Positions 52,014-56,796 of a DNA stretch of 56,796 bases are shown one piece after another. The notes under the pieces are model-generated. The model made no database searches. It was not told where the DNA came from and saw nothing but the letters and a program-made list of their open reading frames with translations. Position 1 is the first letter of the stretch. Every line of letters starts with the position of its first letter. Source of the stretch: Brevinematales bacterium (GTDB taxonomy: Bacteria; Spirochaetota; Brevinematia; Brevinematales; Thermospiraceae); the NCBI GenBank assembly GCA_013177995.1, contig JABLXN010000010.1:1-56796 (forward strand). Reading direction: 5' to 3'. A program made the position numbers and the translations under genes.

Positions 52014-52394
52014 ATGAAAAAATGGTTTATAGGTCTTTTTTTTGTGGTTTCTTTGGGTTTTGCGACGGATGTATGGTATAGTCAAGCGTATTTGGGTTAT
52101 CTTTCGTTGGGCTATCTTTGTATGCTGTATACAAACGGGATGTATTCAGCAGGGGAGGTAACGGTTCGTGCTAAAGAGGTGAGAATGATTGCTCAAACAA
52201 CGCTCAAAATGCTTTATCAATCGGGGAGTGAGGCACGTACTCAGGCTCTGAGAGTAGCGTATGAAAATCTTCTCTTTCAGGCCAATGGGCTCATCAGTTT
52301 TGTGGAAACCCCTTCGGAGGAAATGCTTCGTACCTATGAGGAACTGCGAAAGAAGACATGGTATGCCCTTGAGATGGTGAAGGAATTGCCGTAA
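52014..52394 (+). CDS. Small secreted protein, unknown
   Basis: 126 aa. Signal peptide at residues 1-17 (KKWFIGLFFVVSLGFA). The rest is helical and charged, with no recognised domain. Start ATG with caaggag 9 nt upstream. Ends just before the palindromic repeat at 52426. Confidence 0.65.
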   Translation: MKKWFIGLFFVVSLGFATDVWYSQAYLGYLSLGYLCMLYTNGMYSAGEVTVRAKEVRMIAQTTLKMLYQSGSEARTQALRVAYENLLFQANGLISFVETPSEEMLRTYEELRKKTWYALEMVKELP

Positions 52395-52425
52395 GGGGGA
52401 GGGGTTCAGGTTGAGGTGGTTTTTT

Positions 52426-52478
52426 GCTATAACGATATTTCAGCTACGAGGTTCATCAAGCTGAAACAAGGTAATAGC
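52426..52478. repeat. Palindromic repeat, copy 6
   Basis: Left arm GCTATAACGATATTTCAGC at 52426-52444 (degenerate outer half), 15-nt loop beginning tacgagg as in copy 1, right arm GCTGAAACAAGGTAATAGC at 52460-52478. Lies between two convergent genes. Confidence 0.85.
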
Positions 52479-52555
52479 TTTCTAAGTATTTTTGGAAAAA
52501 TTCAGGTATTTTTGGCAAGCGACAAACGTCAACGAGCCGGAGAAGGCTTCTTCAC

Positions 52556-53182
52556 TCAAGACAATGGTTTCATTCCCTTTATAGCCACAAAGCTTCCTCT
52601 GTCGTGTCCAGCAAGGATCTCGGGAGAAAGCGTTTCTCCGATGAGGGTGGAGAGACTCTCAGTAATGACAAAACCTGTTTTTTCAAAGAGGTCAATAATC
52701 TCCAAAGAGGTATAAAAGGTGGCATCCCTGTAAAAGAGGCTTTTGGTTTTGTTTGTCTGGTACTTTTGTCCCAAATGGCTTTCAAGAGGGACGAAAGCCA
52801 CAAGGAGATGTCCCCCCTTTGTGAGAATACGGTGGCTTTCTTTGAAAGCCTTGATGGGATCATCAACAAAGCAGATGGTGGTTACCATGAGAGCGAGGTC
52901 AAAAGATTCCTCTGGCCATGGGAGGGACTCCGCTTTTCCTTCCACGACATCGATTCCACGCTCTCTTGCTCTGGTGGCCATTTCTGAAGATGGTTCGATT
53001 CCTGTATGAATACCAAGTCGTGAAGCAAAAAGCCCGGTGCCTACTCCGATTTCTATACCATGAGTAAATCGTGGCATAAGGGTTTGCAAAAGATTGATCT
53101 CGGCTTCGTAGAGGTTTTTGTTCTTGATAAACCAGGCCTCGTAATCGTCCACGTGAGCAGAAAAGGTTTCTATTCCTGCCAT
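52556..53182 (-). CDS. Class I SAM-dependent methyltransferase
   Basis: 208 aa. Methyltransf_11 type: motif I GIEIGVGTGLFASRL near residue 42, acidic motif GIEPSSEM near 58, VEGKAESLPWPEESFDLAL near 78 and LTKGGHLLVAFVP near 128. Acceptor unknown. It overlaps the DUF134 gene by 13 bp and is co-transcribed with it, so the methyltransferase may act in whatever process that regulator controls. Confidence 0.85.
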   Translation of the reverse strand: MAGIETFSAHVDDYEAWFIKNKNLYEAEINLLQTLMPRFTHGIEIGVGTGLFASRLGIHTGIEPSSEMATRARERGIDVVEGKAESLPWPEESFDLALMVTTICFVDDPIKAFKESHRILTKGGHLLVAFVPLESHLGQKYQTNKTKSLFYRDATFYTSLEIIDLFEKTGFVITESLSTLIGETLSPEILAGHDRGSFVAIKGMKPLS

Positions 53183-53472
53183 GGTGTTTCCTTTTCGTGT
53201 CCTTCGATGACAAGGAGTTTGCCGTTGACAAGGGCATCGGCAATCTTTTTGTGAGCCATGGTGAGAATATTGCCAAAGGTTGGTCTGGAGATACCCATTT
53301 GCCTGGCTGCCTCTTCATGATAAAGGTTTTCAAGATCAGCAAGCCTGATGGCTTCAAACTCATCCATTTCCAGGACGACCTTTTCAAGGGTGTGAGCGGG
53401 CTCTCCTATAGGTTTGAAGCCGGAAATACAGGGCTTACAATGAATATGACGACATTTTTTTGGTCTTGGCAT
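53170..53472 (-). CDS. UPF0251/DUF134 DNA-binding protein
   Basis: 100 aa. MPRPKKCRHIHCKP at the N-terminus with clustered Cys/His, then a sigma-70 region 4-like helix-turn-helix: MDEFEAIRLADLENLYHEEAARQMGISRPTFGNIL. This is the standard DUF134 architecture, found next to metal or redox genes. The start is ATG 53472, since aaaggag lies 5 nt upstream; a GTG six bases earlier overlaps that site. Confidence 0.9.
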   Translation of the reverse strand: MPRPKKCRHIHCKPCISGFKPIGEPAHTLEKVVLEMDEFEAIRLADLENLYHEEAARQMGISRPTFGNILTMAHKKIADALVNGKLLVIEGHEKETPWQE

Positions 53473-53525
53473 GATCACTCCTTTTCCAAGAGAGGAGATA
53501 TGTTTTTTCCTCGAATGGGCCTTTC

Positions 53526-53554
53526 ATTATAGAAGGGGCTTTTGTTTCTGTCAA
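53526..53554 (-). promoter_or_regulatory. Perfect sigma-70 promoter of the DUF134-methyltransferase pair
   Basis: On the minus strand TTGACA at 53554-53549, 17-bp spacer, TATAAT at 53531-53526. The -35 overlaps the 3' end of queA. Confidence 0.85.
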
Positions 53555-54618
53555 TCTTTTCTCCAGAGAAACATCGCATCTCCATAACTCAGGAAGCGGT
53601 AGTCATGGGAAAGGGCATGCTGGTAAGCGGCTTTGACTCTCTCTTTTCCCCCAAAGCTTTGAACAAGGAGAAGAAGGGTAGAATAGGGCATGTGAAAGTT
53701 GGTGACAAGTCCATCGATGACCCGGAAGGGGAAGTCTCCGTAGATGAAAAGGTCGGTATATCCGCTATACGGTTGCCATCTCTCAGGAAAGAGTTGTCCC
53801 ATGGTTTCTAAAGCCCTGGTAGAGGTTGTGCCAATGGCGATGATTCTTCCTCCTCTTTTTCTTGTTTCAATGAGGGTATCAATGGTATCCTGAGGGATGG
53901 TAATCCATTCTCTATGGATGTGGAATTCCTTATCTTCGGGGGAAATGGTGCGAAAAGTTCCCGGTCCTACGTGAAGGGTAAGGGTGGTTATCGTAATTCC
54001 TTTTGCTTTGATCTTTTCTAAAAGGCTCTCCGAAAAATGAAAAGAAGCCGTGGGAGCTGCCACAGAACCATAGAGAGAAGCAAGGACACTCTGATACCGT
54101 TTTTCGTCTTCGGAGGTGAGAAGGGGTAGGCCTTCTTTTTCTCTTTTTTTGACAATATAGGGGGGAAGGGGGAGTTCTCCCAATTTTTCTATGTCTTCAA
54201 AACTGATAGGAGGGTCGAAGGTGAGGATACGATAAGCGTTGTCTTCTGGGTCTTTGTCAATTCGTATGGACCATTTTTCTAAAAAAAAGCGGTGATGGCT
54301 TTTGATACGACGGGCATTTCTTACCATGGCTCTCCAGGAATTGTCACTCAGGCGTTCAATGAGGAGGCATTCAAAAACCTTTTTGTCTTGTCGGGTGAGA
54401 AAAAGCCTGGCCTTGAAAACTCGCGAATTGTTGAAGACAAGGGTATCATTGGGCTTGAGATAGAGAAGAATATCAGAGAAACGCCTGTCTTCAAAAGGGA
54501 CGTTTCCAGGGGGAATAACAAGAAGCCTTGATTCTTCTCTATTGGGGAGGGGATGGGTGGCGATTTTTTCTTCGGGGAGATCGTAGGCAATATCCTCAAG
54601 ATAGGGCTGGATGTTCAT
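53551..54618 (-). CDS. queA: tRNA preQ1-34 S-adenosylmethionine ribosyltransferase-isomerase
   Basis: 355 aa, usual length. Moves the ribosyl part of SAM onto preQ1 at tRNA position 34 in queuosine synthesis. Family motifs: YDLPEEKIATHPLPNREESRLLV near residue 12 (in part), FNNSRVFKARLF near 62, GSVAAPTASFHFSE near 185, TLHVGPGTFRTI near 220, ATSTRALET-like GTTSTRALETMG near 265 and TNFHMPYSTLL near 305. The start is ATG 54618 with ggagg 5 nt upstream and an ATGA overlap with the MBL gene. Confidence 0.95.
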   Translation of the reverse strand: MNIQPYLEDIAYDLPEEKIATHPLPNREESRLLVIPPGNVPFEDRRFSDILLYLKPNDTLVFNNSRVFKARLFLTRQDKKVFECLLIERLSDNSWRAMVRNARRIKSHHRFFLEKWSIRIDKDPEDNAYRILTFDPPISFEDIEKLGELPLPPYIVKKREKEGLPLLTSEDEKRYQSVLASLYGSVAAPTASFHFSESLLEKIKAKGITITTLTLHVGPGTFRTISPEDKEFHIHREWITIPQDTIDTLIETRKRGGRIIAIGTTSTRALETMGQLFPERWQPYSGYTDLFIYGDFPFRVIDGLVTNFHMPYSTLLLLVQSFGGKERVKAAYQHALSHDYRFLSYGDAMFLWRKD

Positions 54619-55217
54619 GAAGACCTCCATCTTTGGTAATAGGAACGGAATTCTCCAATGGTGAAGATTTCTCCGTGACCTGGATAAACGGTAGTCTCAT
54701 CAGGAAGGGTGAGGGCTTTTTCTACCGATTTCCAGAGAGTGGCTTCATCACCACCGGGGAGATCGGTTCTTCCTACGGAGAAGGCAAAGAGAAGGTCTCC
54801 TCCAAAAAACCATCCTCTGGTAGGAAAATAGAGTCCAATGGAACCAGGAGAGTGTCCTGGGAGGTGCCATACTTCTGCTTCCCACTCAGCCAAGGAACCT
54901 TCTGAAAGGGGGAGGAGAGTGTGGTGATAGGAAATCTTGTCTCCAAAGTAGGCGGAGAGGTTCTGATAGGGATCAGGGACCATGGGTATGTCAAGGGGGT
55001 GAGTGTAAAGGGAAGCTCCAAATTCCTCTGCCCAGCTGTCGGCAAGAAGGATGTGGTCAAAGTGCCCATGAGTGGCTATCATGACAAGAGAAGAGGCTTC
55101 TTTGAGTTTTTCTTTTGCCTGGGGACATGCGGGGTCAATACAGAGGGTTTTTGTACCGTTCTGGATGAGGTAGGTATTGGAGGCAAAATCATAGGGGGTA
55201 AAGAGAAAAAGCTCCAT
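54615..55217 (-). CDS. MBL-fold metallohydrolase (glyoxalase II-like)
   Basis: 200 aa. Metal ligands are H50, H52, D54 and H55 in THGHFDH, then LPGHSPGSIGL near 115, GGDLLF near 135 and VYPGHGE near 180. Short form of the hydroxyacylglutathione hydrolase-like group; the C-terminal domain of true GloB is absent. Cytoplasmic. It has its own promoter and feeds into queA with an ATGA overlap. Substrate unknown. Confidence 0.88.
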   Translation of the reverse strand: MELFLFTPYDFASNTYLIQNGTKTLCIDPACPQAKEKLKEASSLVMIATHGHFDHILLADSWAEEFGASLYTHPLDIPMVPDPYQNLSAYFGDKISYHHTLLPLSEGSLAEWEAEVWHLPGHSPGSIGLYFPTRGWFFGGDLLFAFSVGRTDLPGGDEATLWKSVEKALTLPDETTVYPGHGEIFTIGEFRSYYQRWRSS

Positions 55218-55253
55218 GGGAAGATCTCCTCAAGGGTATTCTGAAAGTATAAT

Positions 55254-55282
55254 ATTATAAGGAGGAAAGAAGAGAGAGGCAA
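55254..55282 (-). promoter_or_regulatory. Sigma-70 promoter of the MBL-queA operon
   Basis: On the minus strand TTGCCT at 55282-55277, 17-bp spacer, TATAAT at 55259-55254, then the ATG at 55217. Confidence 0.75.
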
Positions 55283-55372
55283 TATATGGAAGTGTTGAGA
55301 AAGAGGGCCTGGAGTGTGTTGTTGTTTTGTGTTTGAAGGAGAAGGGTTTTGGGATTGGGAAGGAGGGTTTTG

Positions 55373-55425
55373 GCTATTACTTTGTTTCAGCGACATTATG
55401 AACTTTGCTGAAATATGGGAATAGC
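55373..55425. repeat. Palindromic repeat, copy 7
   Basis: Left arm GCTATTACTTTGTTTCAGC at 55373-55391, 15-nt loop, right arm GCTGAAATATGGGAATAGC at 55407-55425. Lies in the 309-bp gap between the Xer gene and the MBL gene; the rest of that gap holds only the promoter above. Confidence 0.9.
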
Positions 55426-55526
55426 TAAACCACTGTGTATTACTTCTGTTCTCCAGGATTTTCTTTTGGTAAGGGAATTTTTTTAGTTAGGAAAAGATGG
55501 AACCCAATACAGAGGTTAAACTCGAA

Positions 55527-56411
55527 TTATTTTGCGTGGGGATGATAATCTTCATAAAGGGAACGGAGTTTTTCGATGGAGAGATGGGTGTATATTTGAG
55601 TGGTTGAGAGGGAACTGTGCCCTAACATTTCCTGGATAGCCCGAAGCGAAGCCCCGTTTTGTAAAAGATGCGTGGCAAAAGAGTGTCGGAGGGCATGGGG
55701 AGAAAGATTTCTTTCGATGGCGAGATGCTGAAGGGCCTCGTGAAAAATATATCGTACCATCCGTGGGGTGATGCTACGCCCTTTTTTTGTGATAAAGACC
55801 GCTTCGCTTCGGGAGGCCTCAGGGCTGATTTCCTTTCGGAAAGCAAGGTAGTTTTTGAGGCTTTCTGCAGCTATGCTTCCGATGGGAATTTCACGGACTT
55901 TTTTTCGTTTTCCTGCAATCGTGAGGCTTTTCTGGTTGAGATGAAGATCAGAGAGTTTCAAATTGGCTACCTCAGAGATACGAAGTCCACCGGCATACAT
56001 GAGGAGAAGAAGGCATCGATTTCGTTTTTGCTGAGGGGTGGTATCTGGTAGCGAGGAGAGAAGAGTATTCATTTCCTCGACGGTTAATACCTTGGGAAGA
56101 CGGTGGGGTTTTTTAGGGCTTTTTATGAGAAGGAAGGGGTTAGAAGAAAGGTACTTGTGTTTAACAAGATAACGATAAAAGGAACGAAGACTGGCTATTT
56201 TTCTGGCCACGGTAGAGGCTTCATATTTTTTTCCAAGCCATGTGAGATACTCATGAATCTGAGGATAACGAAGGAGGGCGGCGTCCCACGAATGGTCCTG
56301 GGCAAAGGCAAGAAATTCTCTGATATCATGTTCATAGGCAAGAAGCGTGTGTTCAGAATACCCTTTTTCGTATCGAAGGGACTCTATAAATGATGGTATA
56401 TGAGATTCCAT
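55527..56411 (-). CDS. Tyrosine recombinase, XerC/XerD type
   Basis: 294 aa, normal Xer length. N-terminal SAM-like domain residues 1-95, catalytic domain after it. Active-site residues are R144 (GGLRISE), the K in AGKRKK near 168-170, H239 and R242 (SPHALRHSF), H265 (LGHSS) and Y274. The full set is present, so it should be active. Resolves chromosome dimers at dif, but no dif-like site was recognised in the window. It sits between two palindromic-repeat loci. Confidence 0.93.
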   Translation of the reverse strand: MESHIPSFIESLRYEKGYSEHTLLAYEHDIREFLAFAQDHSWDAALLRYPQIHEYLTWLGKKYEASTVARKIASLRSFYRYLVKHKYLSSNPFLLIKSPKKPHRLPKVLTVEEMNTLLSSLPDTTPQQKRNRCLLLLMYAGGLRISEVANLKLSDLHLNQKSLTIAGKRKKVREIPIGSIAAESLKNYLAFRKEISPEASRSEAVFITKKGRSITPRMVRYIFHEALQHLAIERNLSPHALRHSFATHLLQNGASLRAIQEMLGHSSLSTTQIYTHLSIEKLRSLYEDYHPHAK

Positions 56412-56537
56412 GTTATCTCTCCTGTTTTCTTATCGACATGGGAAGGGGAAAAATAAAATAGGGTTAGGAACTGATAGATAGTATTTCGGATGTTTTTTTG
56501 TGAAAAAAGAAGGGGAGATGAGAATAGGTTACCTTTA

Positions 56538-56723
56538 GCTATCACCCTGTTTCAGCAAAACTCATGAGGCAAGGGGAAGAAGAGGTAAGGTTTTAGCCTT
56601 TGGCTATTACCCTATTTCAGCAAAATCATATGCTTTGGGGTCAACTAGGATAGTACCACTGTTCCTTCGGCTATCACCTTATTTCAGCAAACCCCCTTCT
56701 TTTAGCTGAAACATGGTAATAGC
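56538..56723. repeat. Half-repeat array of the palindromic family, copy 8
   Basis: Left arms recur directly at 56538-56556 (GCTATCACCCTGTTTCAGC), 56603-56621 (GCTATTACCCTATTTCAGC) and 56670-56688 (GCTATCACCTTATTTCAGC), at 65 and 67-bp steps. Only the last is followed by a right arm, GCTGAAACATGGTAATAGC at 56705-56723. The 46- and 48-bp segments between half-repeats differ from each other. No Cas gene is in the window. Confidence 0.8.
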
Positions 56724-56796
56724 ACAAAAAAAATTTTCCACATAACAACTTTCTAACCACTTCTGGACAACCTTGACAATATTTTTTCGATAATAT

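Noticed and set aside
53885-54618. Upstream in-frame start for queA at 54630
   Set aside because: That ATG would place the start over the ggagg that serves the ATG at 54618. The ATGA overlap with the MBL gene also supports 54618.
55373-55425. dif or attC recombination site for the nearby Xer recombinase
   Set aside because: The palindrome has no dif-like 11-6-11 arrangement and lacks the attC RYYYAAC/GTTRRRY ends. Copies occur at eight unrelated loci.
56538-56723. Conventional CRISPR array
   Set aside because: Only three imperfect 19-nt direct units, the last one folded with an inverted copy, and the same sequence elsewhere as single hairpins. No cas genes in the window. Kept as a half-repeat array instead.

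Overview
The window looks like chromosomal DNA of a free-living, flagellated Gram-negative bacterium, most likely a spirochaete. That placement is an inference from gene content and was not tested by tree-building. The pointers are a MptE/DUF115 motility-accessory protein, a metallo-beta-lactamase protein carrying two cyclic-nucleotide domains coupled to a GAF/HD-GYP phosphodiesterase, several lipoproteins, and TPR proteins. Promoters are almost all textbook sigma-70 (TTGACA/TTGNNA, 16-18 bp, TATAAT/TACAAT), ribosome binding sites are GGAGG-like, and genes are packed in operons with 4-bp ATGA overlaps. I see no prophage, no conventional CRISPR array and no complete IS transposase.

Layout. 0.4-1.3 kb: a LamG lipoprotein. 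1.3-8.0 kb (minus): a seven-gene surface-glycan operon (two GT4, two GT2, a methyltransferase, a radical SAM protein) from one consensus promoter. 8.1-8.6 kb: a flavodoxin. 9.1-12.0 kb: an AAA ATPase and a truncated E1-like protein. 12.0-12.75 kb: a TIR-bounded, non-coding element with a large structured core. 12.8-13.7 kb: tRNA-Phe, rpmH, rnpA, yidD. 13.9-19.8 kb (minus): PBP, two DUF502 proteins, MptE/DUF115, radical SAM. 20.1-24.5 kb: WecG-like transferase, GlgD-like protein, GlgA and a membrane LuxR regulator. 24.6-26.6 kb: eight tRNAs with trigger factor embedded. 26.7-31.6 kb: mutY convergent with a JAMM-DinG helicase and cysS. 31.9-35.8 kb: sppA, a SurA-like chaperone, ribH, nusB, mazG and a coiled-coil gene. 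35.8-39.6 kb (minus): an LPP20-like lipoprotein and a polymerase-dead DnaE paralogue. 39.8-42.4 kb (minus): two sugar ABC permeases, one with a large insertion. 42.8-46.2 kb (minus): the cyclic-nucleotide and HD-GYP pair. 46.5-49.0 kb (minus): pfkA and a TPR protein. 49.3-52.4 kb: a TPR protein and four small genes. 52.6-56.4 kb (minus): methyltransferase, DUF134, queA, MBL hydrolase and a Xer recombinase.

The most unusual material is non-coding. One family is a 19-bp-arm palindrome (GCTATTCCCTTATTTCAGC / GCTGAAACAAGGGAATAGC) at eight intergenic loci; at the last locus it becomes an array of direct half-repeats spaced about 66 bp apart. A second family is a 204-bp MITE-like repeat in three copies. 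The third is the 750-bp element at 11998-12747, with terminal inverted repeats, 17-bp flanking direct repeats and a nested, UUCG-capped stem structure. The protein oddities are a DnaE-like protein without a recognisable polymerase core, a JAMM domain fused to a DinG helicase, and a MalF-type permease carrying what looks like phage baseplate-J sequence.
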